Assembly (NCBI GenBank): GCA_027489375.1
Contig: JAIXZW010000005.1
Coordinates: 248,001-312,000, forward strand
Source: Paracoccaceae bacterium
GTDB lineage: Bacteria; Pseudomonadota; Alphaproteobacteria; Rhodobacterales; Rhodobacteraceae
Direction: 5' to 3'
DNA length: 64,000 nucleotides
A program made the translations under genes and the position numbers. This document shows, one piece after another, positions 1 through 8,435 of this stretch. The notes beneath the pieces are model-generated. The model had not been told where the DNA came from, did no database searches, and saw only the letters and a program-made list of their open reading frames with translations. How positions within the stretch are numbered: position 1 is the stretch's first letter; every line of letters starts with the position of its first letter.

Positions 1-99
1 CGCTTCACCTATGGCACGCTGGCCATTCTGCTGGTCGTGGTGGCTCTGCTCGCTGGCCGGACCAGCGCTGCGGACGGAACGCGCGCGGTTCCGGCCTGA
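1..99 (+). CDS. C-terminal end of an unidentified membrane protein (partial)
   Basis: An open frame runs in from the left edge and stops with TGA at 97-99, encoding 32 residues. It contains one hydrophobic segment (around LAILLVVVALLAG) followed by a short polar tail, which is what the last transmembrane helix of an integral membrane protein looks like. The family cannot be told from this much sequence. A strong hairpin terminator begins 8 bases after the stop, which supports the frame as the real end of a gene. Confidence 0.55.
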   Translation, partial: RFTYGTLAILLVVVALLAGRTSAADGTRAVPA

Positions 100-106
100 G
101 GCAAAG

Positions 107-137
107 AAAAGGGCGCGCCACGACAGCGCGCCCTTTT
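107..137. terminator. Bidirectional intrinsic terminator
   Basis: Twelve-base arms AAAAGGGCGCGC and GCGCGCCCTTTT flank a 7-base loop. The T run ends the upstream + strand gene. The A run supplies a T tract for the oppositely oriented DUF1993 gene, which ends at 208. Confidence 0.85.
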
Positions 138-207
138 CGTCTGCATGACCTGTGCATCGGAGGTGCATTGCCGTCCGGGCCGTCGAAGGTGCGTTCACGC
201 CCCCCCT

Positions 208-699
208 TCACGCCCCCATGTAATCGCCCTTGCCCACATCGACCCCGTTGTGGCGCAGGATGTTATAGGCGGTGGCGATGTGGAAATAGAACTGCGGCAA
301 CGAATACATGTTGAGGAAGGTCTCCCCGTCCATCACCATATCGTTGCCGCGGATCTTGATCGTGATCTTCCGCGTCTCGGCCCCCGCATAGCGATCCGCT
401 CCGAATGACGCGATATACCCCCGCGCCGCCGCGATGCGGGCCTGCAATTCGGCAAAGCTCGTCTCGGTATCGGGAAAGCTCTTCGGCTCCTCCCCCGCCA
501 ACCGCGCCGCCGCCCGCGCCGCGAAATCGCAGGACAGTTGCACCTGCTTCACAAAAGGAAACATGTCGGGGAACAGACGGAAGGTCAGCATCGCCTCGGG
601 CTTGATCCCCTTCGCCTCGCAATGCGCCTCGGCCTTGGTCAGGATCTTCGACAAGGCGCCGAGGAAACGGTCATAGACGGCAATGGAACGGTGGTGCAT
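208..699 (-). CDS. DUF1993 domain-containing protein
   Basis: A 163-residue soluble protein that looks like the DUF1993 family. It opens with MHHRSIAVYDRFLGAL and has a conserved C-terminal motif with two histidines (FYFHIATAYNILRHNG). The family's function is not established; the fold is thought to be a DinB-like four-helix bundle. The start at 699 is chosen because AGGGGG lies just upstream on the minus strand; longer readings would run into the divergent hemerythrin gene. The 99-base divergent gap holds a perfect TTGACA on the minus strand (753-758), a candidate -35 element without an obvious -10. Confidence 0.8.
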   Translation of the reverse strand: MHHRSIAVYDRFLGALSKILTKAEAHCEAKGIKPEAMLTFRLFPDMFPFVKQVQLSCDFAARAAARLAGEEPKSFPDTETSFAELQARIAAARGYIASFGADRYAGAETRKITIKIRGNDMVMDGETFLNMYSLPQFYFHIATAYNILRHNGVDVGKGDYMGA

Positions 700-798
700 C
701 GGGTAATCCCCCCTGAAAGTTTCGCCGCCACCGTCCTCCCCGCCCGTGGCGCTGTCAATGCCCGTTGCACGTGGGCTTGCCCAAGGCCACAGTGCGCC

Positions 799-1344
799 AT
801 GACCCATGACCTCGCTGCCCGCACGGGCCTTCCGCCCGAACTCCTGACGCTCCTCGCCGACCTTCCCCGCGACGGCTGGGCGGAGCATCCCGCCTTTCAC
901 GGCCTCACCTCCTTCTGGCTCGACCGGCACATGGCCTTCCGCCATCTGATGGACCGCATAATGCAAGAAACCGAAGGCCTCGCCGACGGCAAGACAGACC
1001 CCGCGACCTTCCCGCAACGCCTCGTCCCCCTCGGCCGCCGCCTCGTCGACGAGCTGATCGGCCACCACCAGATCGAGGATCACTCCTACTTCCCCGAACT
1101 CCTCGCGCTCGAACCCCGCCTGTCGCGCGGCTTCGACATCCTCGACGCCGACCACCACGCGCTCGACGCCCTGCTCGACGGCTTCGTGACGGGGGCCAAC
1201 ACCCTGCTGCAATCCGACAGCAAACAGGCCGATGCCGCCCGCTTCCACGCCACCCTCGCCCCCTTCACCGCGCAACTGAACCGGCACCTGACCGACGAGG
1301 AGGATCTGATCCTCCCCATCATCCTGAAACACCGCTTCGGCTGA
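799..1344 (+). CDS. Hemerythrin domain-containing protein
   Basis: A 181-residue cytoplasmic protein with the helical-bundle histidine/carboxylate pattern of hemerythrin-like domains. Visible motifs are HxxxRHLM near residue 40, HHQIEDHSYFPE in the middle, DADHHALD, and HLTDEEDLILP near the C-terminus. These residues would hold a di-iron centre. Family members bind oxygen or nitric oxide, or act in iron and redox sensing; which applies here is not visible. It is divergent from the DUF1993 gene and is followed immediately by a composite palindromic repeat. Confidence 0.85.
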   Translation: MTHDLAARTGLPPELLTLLADLPRDGWAEHPAFHGLTSFWLDRHMAFRHLMDRIMQETEGLADGKTDPATFPQRLVPLGRRLVDELIGHHQIEDHSYFPELLALEPRLSRGFDILDADHHALDALLDGFVTGANTLLQSDSKQADAARFHATLAPFTAQLNRHLTDEEDLILPIILKHRFG

Positions 1345-1354
1345 CCGCAGGGAA

Positions 1355-1514
1355 AAGGGGGCTTTGCGCCCCCTTCGCTGGCCGCATGCGGCCAGCACCC
1401 CCGCAGGATATTTGGGGCAAGAGGAAGATGCGGGCGCTTCCTCTTGCCTCAAATATCCTCGGGGGGATGAATTGGCCGGAACGGCCAAGAAGGGGGGCAG
1501 ACGGCCCCCCTTTT
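1355..1514. repeat. Composite palindromic element, full two-armed copy A
   Basis: Order: hairpin AAGGGGGC...GCCCCCTT (1355-1375), the perfect palindrome GCTGGCCGCATGCGGCCAGC (1377-1396), CCCCCGCAGGATATTTG, a central inverted repeat GCAAGAGGAAG/CTTCCTCTTGC, CAAATATCCTCGGGGGG, hairpin TTGGCCG/CGGCCAA (1472-1488), and hairpin GGGGGG-CAGACGG-CCCCCC. It separates convergent hemerythrin and argF genes, so it can act as a two-way terminator. The left core reads GCAGGATATTT rather than GAGGATATTT. Confidence 0.9.
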
Positions 1515-1522
1515 GCCAAGGG

Positions 1523-2449
1523 TCAGACGCCCAGACACCAGCGCATCACCGCCTTTTGCGCGTGCAGGCGGTTCTCGGCCTCGTCGAAGATCACCGAATG
1601 CGGGCCATCCATCACCGCACTCGTCGCCTCGTCGTTGCGATGCGCGGGCAGGCAATGCATGAACAGGCTGTCGGGCTTGGCGCGCGACATGAGCTGTTCG
1701 TTCACCTGATAGGGCCGCAACTGGTTGTGCCGCCGCTCCTTGGCGCTTTCGGGGTCATGCATCGACACCCATGTATCCGTCACCACAAGATCCGCCCCCT
1801 CGACCGCGACGAAAGGATCACGGGCGATCGTGACTTTCGACCCCTTCTCGCGGGCGAATTGCACGAAGCGCTCTTCGGGGTCGAGCGTTTCCGGCCCCGT
1901 GAAGGTGAAGTCGAAGCCGAACTGCCCCGCCGCATGGAGGAAGCTGGCGCAGACGTTGTTGCCGTCACCGCACCAGACCACCTTTTTCCCAGCGATGGGG
2001 CCGCGATGTTCCTCGTAGGTCATCACATCGGCCATGATCTGGCAGGGATGGGTGCGGTTGGTCAGACCGTTGATGACGGGAACCGTGGCGTGCTCGGCCA
2101 TTTCCAGAAGCGTGGCTTCCTCGAAGGTGCGGATCATGATCAGGTCGACGTAACGCGACAGCACCCGCGCGGTGTCGGCAATCGTCTCGCCGTGGCCAAG
2201 CTGCATTTCCTTGCCCGACAGGACCATCGTCTCGCCGCCCATCTGGCGCACACCGACGTCAAAGGACACCCGCGTGCGGGTCGAGGGCTTTTCGAAGATC
2301 AGCGCCACCATGCGCCCCTTGAGCGGGGTCTCGTCGTCGGGCGCGCCGCGCGGGCGACCGTTGCGCGCCGACTTCATGGCATGGGCGCTGTCGATCATGC
2401 TCCGCAACTCGGTCGCATCGGTCTTGTGGATATCGAGGAAGTGTTTCAT
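1523..2449 (-). CDS. argF: Ornithine carbamoyltransferase
   Basis: A 308-residue enzyme that makes citrulline from ornithine and carbamoyl phosphate in arginine biosynthesis. Visible signatures are the carbamoyl-phosphate site [14 protein letters not shown] (around residue 52), the HPCQIMAD segment, and the ornithine-side motif HCLPAHR near the C-terminus. Length is normal for a catabolic or anabolic OTCase. The start ([11 protein letters not shown]) matches the family's usual N-terminus. It follows argD on the same strand, separated by 131 bases that contain a half repeat element, and is probably cotranscribed with it. Confidence 0.95.
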   Translation of the reverse strand: MKHFLDIHKTDATELRSMIDSAHAMKSARNGRPRGAPDDETPLKGRMVALIFEKPSTRTRVSFDVGVRQMGGETMVLSGKEMQLGHGETIADTARVLSRYVDLIMIRTFEEATLLEMAEHATVPVINGLTNRTHPCQIMADVMTYEEHRGPIAGKKVVWCGDGNNVCASFLHAAGQFGFDFTFTGPETLDPEERFVQFAREKGSKVTIARDPFVAVEGADLVVTDTWVSMHDPESAKERRHNQLRPYQVNEQLMSRAKPDSLFMHCLPAHRNDEATSAVMDGPHSVIFDEAENRLHAQKAVMRWCLGV

Positions 2450-2474
2450 TTCGATCGTCTTTCTGGTGGAAGCG

Positions 2475-2525
2475 CCGGGGGCTGTCTGCCCCCGGACCCC
2501 CGAGGATATTTGCGAACAGATGAAA
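2475..2525. repeat. Composite palindromic element, half copy B
   Basis: Hairpin CCGGGGGC/GCCCCCGG (2475-2495, loop TGTCT) followed by CCCCCGAGGATATTTG. It lies inside the argD-argF gap, so it is within a transcript rather than at an operon end, and might adjust the relative abundance of the two messages. Confidence 0.8.
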
Positions 2526-2580
2526 TCAGCGCTTTTCTCGTAGCCCGCTACGGTAAGTGCGTTCCGTGATCGCCCACATC

Positions 2581-3759
2581 TCAGGCCGCCTGTTCCACGG
2601 CCAAGGCGGCGCGCTCGAGCCGTGCCAGCGCCTCGGCAATATCCGCGTCTGCGATGTTCAGCGCGGGCAGAAGCCGCACGACATTGTCCGCCGCAGGCAC
2701 GGTCAGCAGATGCTCGCCATAAGCCGCCTTCACCACATCGGTGTTCGTCGCCTTGCACTTCAGGCCAAGGATCAACCCCTGTCCCCGCACCGCCTCGAAC
2801 ACCGCCGGATGCGCGGCGACCAGCCCCTCCAGCCCCTGCCGGAAGCGTGCGCCCTTGCGGTTCACCTCGGCCAGAAAGGCGTCATCCGCCACGATCTCGA
2901 CAACCTTCGCCCCCACGGCGCAGCCCAGGGGGTTGCCGCCATAGGTCGACCCGTGCGTGCCTGCGGTCATGCCCGAGGCGGCGTTTTCCGTGGCCAGCAC
3001 AGCCCCCAGCGGAAAGCCCCCGCCGATGCCCTTGGCCACCATCATGATATCGGGCGTCACCCCCGCCCATTCATGCGCGAAAAGCTTGCCGGTCCGGCCC
3101 ATGCCGCATTGCACCTCGTCGAAGATCAGAAGCGCGCCGACCGAATCCGCGAGATCGCGCAAGCCTTTCAGGCAGGCGTCCGGCAGAACGCGGATGCCAC
3201 CCTCGCCCTGCACGGGTTCGATGATGATCGCGGCGGTCTTGTCCGTCACCGCCGCCCGCAGCGCGTCATGGTCGCCGAATTTGAGATGCGTGAAGCCCGG
3301 CATCAGGGGACCGAACCCCTTGACCATCTTTTCCGACCCCGCCGCCGCGATGGCCCCCGTCGAGCGCCCGTGGAACGCCCCGTCGAAGGCGATAATCTCG
3401 ACCCGCTCGGGCTGGCCCTTCTCGTACCAGTATTTCCGCGCCATCTTGATGGCGAGTTCGGCCGCTTCCGTCCCCGAATTGGTGAAGAAGACGGTGTCGG
3501 CAAAGGTATTCGCGACCAGAAGGTCGGCCAGACGCTCCTGTTCCGGAATGCGGTAGAGGTTCGACACATGCCACAGGTTCTGCGCCTGCTCGGTCAGCGT
3601 CGCCACCAGCGCCGGATGCGCGTGTCCCAGCGCATTCACCGCGATCCCCGCCCCGAGGTCGAGGTATCGGCTGCCATCCTCGGCCACCAGCCACGAGCCT
3701 TCGCCCTTGACGAAAGCGATGGGGGCCCGGTTGTAGGTCGGCAGAACGTGCGGGATCAT
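2581..3759 (-). CDS. argD: Acetylornithine aminotransferase
   Basis: A 392-residue class III PLP aminotransferase converting N-acetylglutamate semialdehyde to N-acetylornithine. Visible features are the N-terminal [28 protein letters not shown] block, [14 protein letters not shown] (phosphate binding), the [15 protein letters not shown] segment and the PLP-lysine in [15 protein letters not shown]. ATGs occur at 3765 and 3759; the second is chosen because AAGGA then sits about 7 bases upstream. It is first in an argD-argF pair. Some family members also act on succinyl-diaminopimelate; that cannot be excluded. Confidence 0.93.
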   Translation of the reverse strand: MIPHVLPTYNRAPIAFVKGEGSWLVAEDGSRYLDLGAGIAVNALGHAHPALVATLTEQAQNLWHVSNLYRIPEQERLADLLVANTFADTVFFTNSGTEAAELAIKMARKYWYEKGQPERVEIIAFDGAFHGRSTGAIAAAGSEKMVKGFGPLMPGFTHLKFGDHDALRAAVTDKTAAIIIEPVQGEGGIRVLPDACLKGLRDLADSVGALLIFDEVQCGMGRTGKLFAHEWAGVTPDIMMVAKGIGGGFPLGAVLATENAASGMTAGTHGSTYGGNPLGCAVGAKVVEIVADDAFLAEVNRKGARFRQGLEGLVAAHPAVFEAVRGQGLILGLKCKATNTDVVKAAYGEHLLTVPAADNVVRLLPALNIADADIAEALARLERAALAVEQAA

Positions 3760-3786
3760 GGGCATATCCTTGAAGCGAAGCCCTAG

Positions 3787-3815
3787 CCGTAAAGGCTGCA
3801 AACGGGCGGTGTCAA
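3787..3815 (-). promoter_or_regulatory. Candidate sigma70-type promoter for argD-argF
   Basis: On the minus strand TTGACA (3815-3810) is followed after 17 bases by TTACGG (3792-3787). The -35 is perfect, the -10 weak, as is common in high-GC alphaproteobacteria. It lies about 28 bases before the argD start. Confidence 0.45.
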
Positions 3816-4025
3816 TCTGGGATGGGCTGGTCTGGGTGCGTCGCGTTGCGCAACGGGGCAACGGCAAGGCATGAGCGGGCGACCGGCGGTCAGCGTCGGC
3901 GTCGGGGCAGCGCAAAGGGGCGGATGCGGGTGCTCATGGGCTGCGCGATACATCAAGGCAGGCCACAGGGCAAGCGGAACGCGCATGCCTGGCCCTTTTC
4001 CCGCCACCCTGCCGCCCAAGCCCGC

Positions 4026-4054
4026 TTGAACTTTGCGCCCCCTGCTTGTATCCC
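4026..4054 (+). promoter_or_regulatory. Candidate promoter for gcrA
   Basis: TTGAAC (4026-4031), a 17-base spacer and TATCCC (4049-4054), ending about 50 bases before the gcrA start. Assigned by pattern only. Confidence 0.4.
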
Positions 4055-4103
4055 GTGCTGTCCCGTCTAGAATGGCGGGGAATATCCATCGAAGGGGTTG
4101 CCG

Positions 4104-4718
4104 ATGTCCTGGACCGACGAGCGCGTCGAGACGCTCAAGCGCATGTGGGCCGAAGGCCAGAGCGCCAGCCAGATCGCCAAGGAACTGGGCGGCGTCACCC
4201 GCAACGCCGTCATCGGCAAGGTGCATCGCCTTGGCCTGTCCAACCGCGTCGGCGGCAAGGACGAGGACGAGGGCGAAGCTCCGGCACCCGCCGCGCCCGC
4301 CGCCGCCGCCGCGCGTCCCGAACCCCGCCCCGAACCGGCCGCACCCCGCGCCGAGGCACCGCGCCCCGCACCGGAACGCCCCGCTGCGGCAGCCGCCCCT
4401 TCGGCGGCACCGACCAACGTGACGCCCCTGCCGATCCGCAAGGCCATCGTCCCCGCAGGCCAACCCCTGCCGCCGCAGCCTTCCGCCAACGAAATCAGCC
4501 CCGAAGCCCTCGCCTCGGTGCGCGAGGTGGAAAAGCGCGCCCGCAAGCTCACGCTCATGGAACTCACCGAACGGACCTGCAAATGGCCGATCGGCGACCC
4601 TGCCACGGATGACTTCTGGTTCTGCGGCCTGCCCTCGCTTCCGGGGAAACCCTATTGCGAAGCCCATGTCGGCGTCGCCTTCCAGCCGATGAGCGCCCGC
4701 CGCGACCGCCGCCGCTGA
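4104..4718 (+). CDS. gcrA: GcrA family cell-cycle regulator
   Basis: A 204-residue transcription factor. The N-terminal 45 residues (SWTDERVETLKRMWAEGQSA and the following NAVIGKVHRLGLSNR) are the GcrA DNA-binding domain. A long Ala/Pro/Glu-rich disordered linker follows (about residues 55-150), then the conserved C-terminal domain with RTCKWPIGDP and the paired Cys motif FWFCGLPSLPGKPYCEAH. In Caulobacter GcrA binds sigma70 and activates promoters methylated at GANTC by CcrM; the same role is inferred here. The ATG at 4104 is preferred to the TTG at 4098 because GAAGGGG (4091-4097) lies 6 bases upstream of it. Confidence 0.93.
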   Translation: MSWTDERVETLKRMWAEGQSASQIAKELGGVTRNAVIGKVHRLGLSNRVGGKDEDEGEAPAPAAPAAAAARPEPRPEPAAPRAEAPRPAPERPAAAAAPSAAPTNVTPLPIRKAIVPAGQPLPPQPSANEISPEALASVREVEKRARKLTLMELTERTCKWPIGDPATDDFWFCGLPSLPGKPYCEAHVGVAFQPMSARRDRRR

Positions 4719-5031
4719 ACCGTCCTCGCCTTGCCGCTTGCAGGCAAGGCGCAAACGCCAGCGCGGGAACCCGTGATGCCCGTGTCGCACGGGGGGCCGT
4801 CTGCCCCCCGCGGCTCGCAAGCGAGCCTCCCCCCGAGGATATTTGAGCGAGCGTGAAAACAGCCGCTTGGTCGTCGCTTCCCCCAGCTGCTCATATACGC
4901 GGCGGAGCCAATCGGTTTCCCCATAGCGTGAAGAAACCGGTTGGCAGCGCGGCGGCGCACCCGCCACGGGTGGCGCCTGGCGGCTTTACAGGAAAGACGG
5001 GATCATCACGCGAGCGGCGACCGACCCGCGC
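4719..5031. other. Convergent intergenic region gcrA / AsmA-like gene
   Basis: About 310 bases between converging genes. It carries half repeat element C (4791-4860) and, further right, an imperfect hairpin with arms CGGTTTC/GAAACCG (around 4914-4941). No gene is convincing here. Confidence 0.5.
4791..4860. repeat. Composite palindromic element, half copy C
   Basis: Hairpin GGGGGG-CCGTCTG-CCCCCC (4791-4809), hairpin GGCTCGC/GCGAGCC (4812-4827), then CCCCCCGAGGATATTTG and an AGCGAGCGTGAAAAC tail. It sits downstream of gcrA and can serve as its terminator. Confidence 0.85.
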
Positions 5032-6984
5032 TCAATTCCCGCCAAGCAACTGCTCCAGCACCTTCCCCGCCTGTTCGTCGAGCTGCTCCTGAAGCTTGCG
5101 CTTGGCCGCATCCTCAAGCGACTCGCCCTCTTGCTGGTCCAACTCCTCGGCCGCACGCCGCCGCAATTCCTCTTCCGCCGCCTTGGCCTGCTCGCCCAAC
5201 CGCTCTTGCGCCAGCGCCTCCACATCCAGCGCGACCTTCGGCGCCTCCCACGGCCCCGTGATCCAGATCGGAACGGCGATGCGGTCCACCCCGTCCTCGC
5301 CCTGCAAGGCGGTCGCCTTCACGCGATAGTCGAAATCCCGCGCACCGAGGCCGAGCCGCCCCGCCCCCGTCGCCCGCACATAGGGCGAGGCGAGCTTCAG
5401 GTCCTGATTGAACAGATCGCCCTGCTGGATCTCGAAACTTGCCGACAGGCTGTCGAAGACCGTCTTTTCCTGCGGCCCCACCTGCCCCGCGTTCAGCGTG
5501 GCGAGCATCGCGGGAATGTCGATCCCCCGCACCTCTCCGGGACCAAGGCTCACGCGGCCCTGCCCGTCCACGCGCCGCATCATCTCGGCCACCGACCCGC
5601 CCGCCGCGACGAAGTCGAGCGTCAGGTCGCCCGTGCCGATCAGCCGGTCATAGCCCGCCACATCGGTCAGGAAGGGCTGCAACGCCACCCCAAGCGCATC
5701 GACCCTACCTCCCACCGACAACCCCTTGCGCGCATTGACGACGACCTGACCGCCCAACGCCCCGCCATAGGCCGAGGCACGGCCCAGATCGGCCACCATC
5801 CGCCCCGCCTCCAGCGTCACCCGCGCCGCAACACCCTGCAAGCGCACCTCCCCCAACCGCAGATCATCGACCGCAAGGCCAAGGTCGAGGTCGAGCCCCC
5901 GCAATCCCTCGGCCGAAAGCGGCGCATCGGACCAGCCGCCCGCGCCCCCGCCCGCGCCACCCGCCCCGCCCGACCCGCCGCCGCCGGAGCCGACAGCCAG
6001 AGCCGCGGCGGCAAGCGTGCCCGCAACCCTTGGCCGCTCGCCCCCCATCGCCAGATCGAGGTCGCCGCGCAACACCGTGTCGTCCAGCGTCAGCGTCCCC
6101 CCGCGCAGATACCAGTCGCCCGCGCCGCTCCGCGTGACCTTGCCCGCCACCGCAACCGACCGCGCACCAAGGCCTTCGGGCAATTCCGGCGGCTCCAGAC
6201 CCATCACGCCGGCCACCGCCGCCAGATCGCCAAGGCGCGCCTCAACATCCCCCTCGGCGGCAAAGGGATCGCCCCCGCCCCGCCCGTCGAAGGACAGCGC
6301 CGCATCGCCCAGCCGCGCCGTGAAGGCGACGGGCGCCACCCCGCCCTCATAGAGCGCCCCGAACCCGCCCAGACTGCCCTCGAGCGTCAAGGCCTGCCCG
6401 CCCGTCTCGGCCGATACCGCCACCGAAAGCGGCCCCGCGTAATCGGGCAGGCGCAACTCGGCGTCGACCGCGCTCAACTGCACCGCCTGCCCCGTGGAAT
6501 GGTCAAGGTATCCGATGCTCCCCTCGCGGATCACGGCAAGATCAAGCGTGAAGGGCTGGTCCGCCCCCGCCATGTCGGCACTGGCCGTGCCCCCGTTCGA
6601 CCCGCCGAAGACCCAGTTCGGCACGCCCTCTTCCGACCGCTCGAGCAGGATTTCGGGCCGCAGCAATTCGAAGCCCGTGATCCGCACCGCGCCCCCCGTC
6701 AGCGCGGCAAGGTCGAGCTTGATCGACATGCCGTCGGCAACCAGCATCGGCCCCTCGTCCGACCAATCGGCATTGGACAGCGTGACGCGCCCCGTCTCCA
6801 CCCCCAGCACCGGCCAAAGGCTCGGCTTCACCGCGCCTTCGATGGTCAGCTTGCGCCCCGTCACCGCCTCGAACCGCTCCACCGCCAGCCGCGCCACGCG
6901 GTCCGAAGGGATCAGCGCCAGCGCCGCGAAGCCGAAAACGACAAGCGCCACCAGAACACCCGCCAGACGAAACAGCCACCGCAT
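5032..6984 (-). CDS. AsmA family protein
   Basis: A 650-residue protein with an N-terminal membrane anchor (residues about 4-27, MRWLFRLAGVLVALVVFGFA) and a large periplasmic body. The start resembles AsmA: VARLAVERFEAVTGRKLTIEG, SLWPVLGVETGRVTLSNADW. A C-terminal AsmA_2-type region (LTLDFVAAGGSVAEMMRRVDG, LGLGARDFDYRVKATAL) is followed by a charged coiled-coil-like tail (QERLGEQAKAAEEELRRRAA). A glycine-rich linker lies around residue 340. AsmA-like proteins are implicated in phospholipid transport to the outer membrane; the specific role here is unknown. Monocistronic by layout. Confidence 0.85.
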   Translation of the reverse strand: MRWLFRLAGVLVALVVFGFAALALIPSDRVARLAVERFEAVTGRKLTIEGAVKPSLWPVLGVETGRVTLSNADWSDEGPMLVADGMSIKLDLAALTGGAVRITGFELLRPEILLERSEEGVPNWVFGGSNGGTASADMAGADQPFTLDLAVIREGSIGYLDHSTGQAVQLSAVDAELRLPDYAGPLSVAVSAETGGQALTLEGSLGGFGALYEGGVAPVAFTARLGDAALSFDGRGGGDPFAAEGDVEARLGDLAAVAGVMGLEPPELPEGLGARSVAVAGKVTRSGAGDWYLRGGTLTLDDTVLRGDLDLAMGGERPRVAGTLAAAALAVGSGGGGSGGAGGAGGGAGGWSDAPLSAEGLRGLDLDLGLAVDDLRLGEVRLQGVAARVTLEAGRMVADLGRASAYGGALGGQVVVNARKGLSVGGRVDALGVALQPFLTDVAGYDRLIGTGDLTLDFVAAGGSVAEMMRRVDGQGRVSLGPGEVRGIDIPAMLATLNAGQVGPQEKTVFDSLSASFEIQQGDLFNQDLKLASPYVRATGAGRLGLGARDFDYRVKATALQGEDGVDRIAVPIWITGPWEAPKVALDVEALAQERLGEQAKAAEEELRRRAAEELDQQEGESLEDAAKRKLQEQLDEQAGKVLEQLLGGN

Positions 6985-7062
6985 CCCGCGCCCCTCCGAA
7001 AGGCGGGACCCTCCCGCCTTTGGCGCAAGCCTAGTCGCCTCCGCGCCAGACGGGCAAGCGAC

Positions 7063-8091
7063 TTAGTTCCGCGTCACCGGCTTTGACCGGAACCGCGCCA
7101 CCGTCTCGCGCTCGGCCCGCTTGCAGACCATCGGCGGCAGGTCGCGGTCGAGAAGGGCAAGGTCTTCCAGCACCATCTCGCCCATCCGCTTGAACGCGAT
7201 ATCAAGCGCCCCCGCGCGATGCGCCGACAGCAGGAACCCCGGAACCGACCGCACCGGATGGTCTGCGGGCAAAGGCTCTTCGGGGAAGACATCCGAAGCG
7301 GCAAGGATATGCCCCGACCGCACCGCCGCCATCAGCGCCGCGAAATCCACCACATCGGCACGCGACAACAGCAGGAAGGCCGCCCCCCTGCGCATACTGG
7401 CGAAGGCCTCGGCCCCAAGGAAGGCGCGGTTCTCGCTCGTCACCGCCGCCGTGCAGAAGACCACATCGGACTGCGAAAGCACCTCGTCGAGCGAGGAAGG
7501 CACCGCCCCCGCCTCGCGCAGTTTCGACGGCGGGAGCCACGGGTCATAGATGCGCAGGCGCGGGCCGAACCCCGTCAGCACCCGCGCCACCGCCCGCCCC
7601 AGATCGCCGAAGCCGATGATCCCGACATCGGCCCCCGTCAGAAGCCGCGCCGATCCGTTGCCATCCCCGCCCCACAACTCGGCCCCCGCGCGAAAGGCCG
7701 CATCCGCCCCGTGGATGTTGCGCAGCAGCGACAGCGCAAAGCCCAGCCCGATCTCGGCCACCGGCTGGGCAAAGACCGCCCCCGTGGTGACGACATGGAT
7801 GCCGCGCCGGAACACCTCGTCATAGGGCATGTTGTTGATAAGGTTCGATTCCACATTGAAGATGCAGCGCAAGCCGGCAAGCCGCGCAAGGGTCGCCATA
7901 TCCAGCGGCGGCTGGCCGATGATGTATTTCGCCTCGGCAAGGGTCGCATCCGGCAGACTTGGCAGGGCCTCGTCCGTCGTCTCCACGATCCGGTAGCGCG
8001 CGCGCAACGCGGCCAGCCTGTCGGGGGCGAAGATCAACTCCAGACTGCGCGGCAAGGGGCAGGACAGGATCAGCGGGCGGGTGTCGGTCAC
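7063..8091 (-). CDS. D-isomer-specific 2-hydroxyacid dehydrogenase family protein
   Basis: A 342-residue NAD(P)-dependent oxidoreductase. The Rossmann motif VGIIGFGDLGRAVA lies near residue 155. The catalytic Arg is in LLSRADVVDF, the Glu in the DVFPEEPLPADHP block, and the His in LLSAHRAG, the usual order for this family (phosphoglycerate, glycerate or hydroxypyruvate reductases). The substrate cannot be assigned. It is separated from AsmA by 78 bases and from the divergent rimO by 344 bases containing a full repeat element. Confidence 0.85.
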   Translation of the reverse strand: MTDTRPLILSCPLPRSLELIFAPDRLAALRARYRIVETTDEALPSLPDATLAEAKYIIGQPPLDMATLARLAGLRCIFNVESNLINNMPYDEVFRRGIHVVTTGAVFAQPVAEIGLGFALSLLRNIHGADAAFRAGAELWGGDGNGSARLLTGADVGIIGFGDLGRAVARVLTGFGPRLRIYDPWLPPSKLREAGAVPSSLDEVLSQSDVVFCTAAVTSENRAFLGAEAFASMRRGAAFLLLSRADVVDFAALMAAVRSGHILAASDVFPEEPLPADHPVRSVPGFLLSAHRAGALDIAFKRMGEMVLEDLALLDRDLPPMVCKRAERETVARFRSKPVTRN

Positions 8092-8435
8092 GGCAAAGGC
8101 CTCCTCGTTGCGGAAGGCAGGCTATGCCGCCCCCCGCCCGCCATCAACCGCCGACCGACACATTCGGCGAAAAGAAAGGGGGCCTTCTGCCCCCCTCGCC
8201 GCCAAGGGGCGGCTCACCCCCCGAGGATATTTGGGGCAAGAGGAAGGGCACGATCGCCCACTTCCCGCTTTCACACTGGCGCAAATATCCTCGGGGGTGA
8301 GGGCCGGAACGGCCCGAGGGGGCAGAAGGCCCCCTGACCTTCACCCGCCGCAAGCGCGATTGCGGCCCAAAGGATCACCACTCTTCACGCCGCACGGGCT
8401 TTGCGCTAGAAACGCCACTTCCGATGAGGCCCGCC
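8092..8435. other. Divergent intergenic region with repeat element
   Basis: A gap of 344 bases between the dehydrogenase and rimO. About half is the full palindromic element D; the rest (8340-8435) should hold the rimO promoter, though no clear -35/-10 pair was recognised. This is the one full element lying between divergent starts rather than gene ends. Confidence 0.5.
8177..8335. repeat. Composite palindromic element, full two-armed copy D
   Basis: Left arm: GGGGGCC-TTCTG-CCCCCC hairpin, CCGCCAAGGGGCGG hairpin, ACCCCCCGAGGATATTTG, GCAAGAGGAAG. Right arm: CTTTCACACTGGCG, CAAATATCCTCGGGGG, GGGCCGGAACGGCCC hairpin, GGGGGCAGAAGGCCCCC hairpin. The outer arms are mutually reverse complementary, but the two centres differ (AAGAGGAAG on the left, CTTTCACACTGG on the right). 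Confidence 0.9.

Larger units (their letters stand above)
3760..4103. other. Divergent intergenic region argD / gcrA
   Basis: About 340 bases without a convincing gene. It holds a candidate minus-strand promoter for argDF (3787-3815) and a candidate plus-strand promoter for gcrA (4026-4054). Nothing else recognisable was seen between them. Confidence 0.5.

Noticed and set aside
3822..4070. A small frame upstream of gcrA
   Set aside because: It overlaps the candidate promoter, has no ribosome site and is Arg-rich like random high-GC sequence.
5131..7086. A 651-codon open frame antisense to the AsmA-like gene
   Set aside because: It is Arg/Pro/His-rich with no recognisable domain, as expected from the reverse complement of a high-GC gene; the AsmA frame has an anchor and family motifs.
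8177..8335. Inverted repeats considered as insertion-sequence ends
   Set aside because: No transposase or its remnant lies between or near them, no target duplications are visible, and the hairpins are internal to the repeats.
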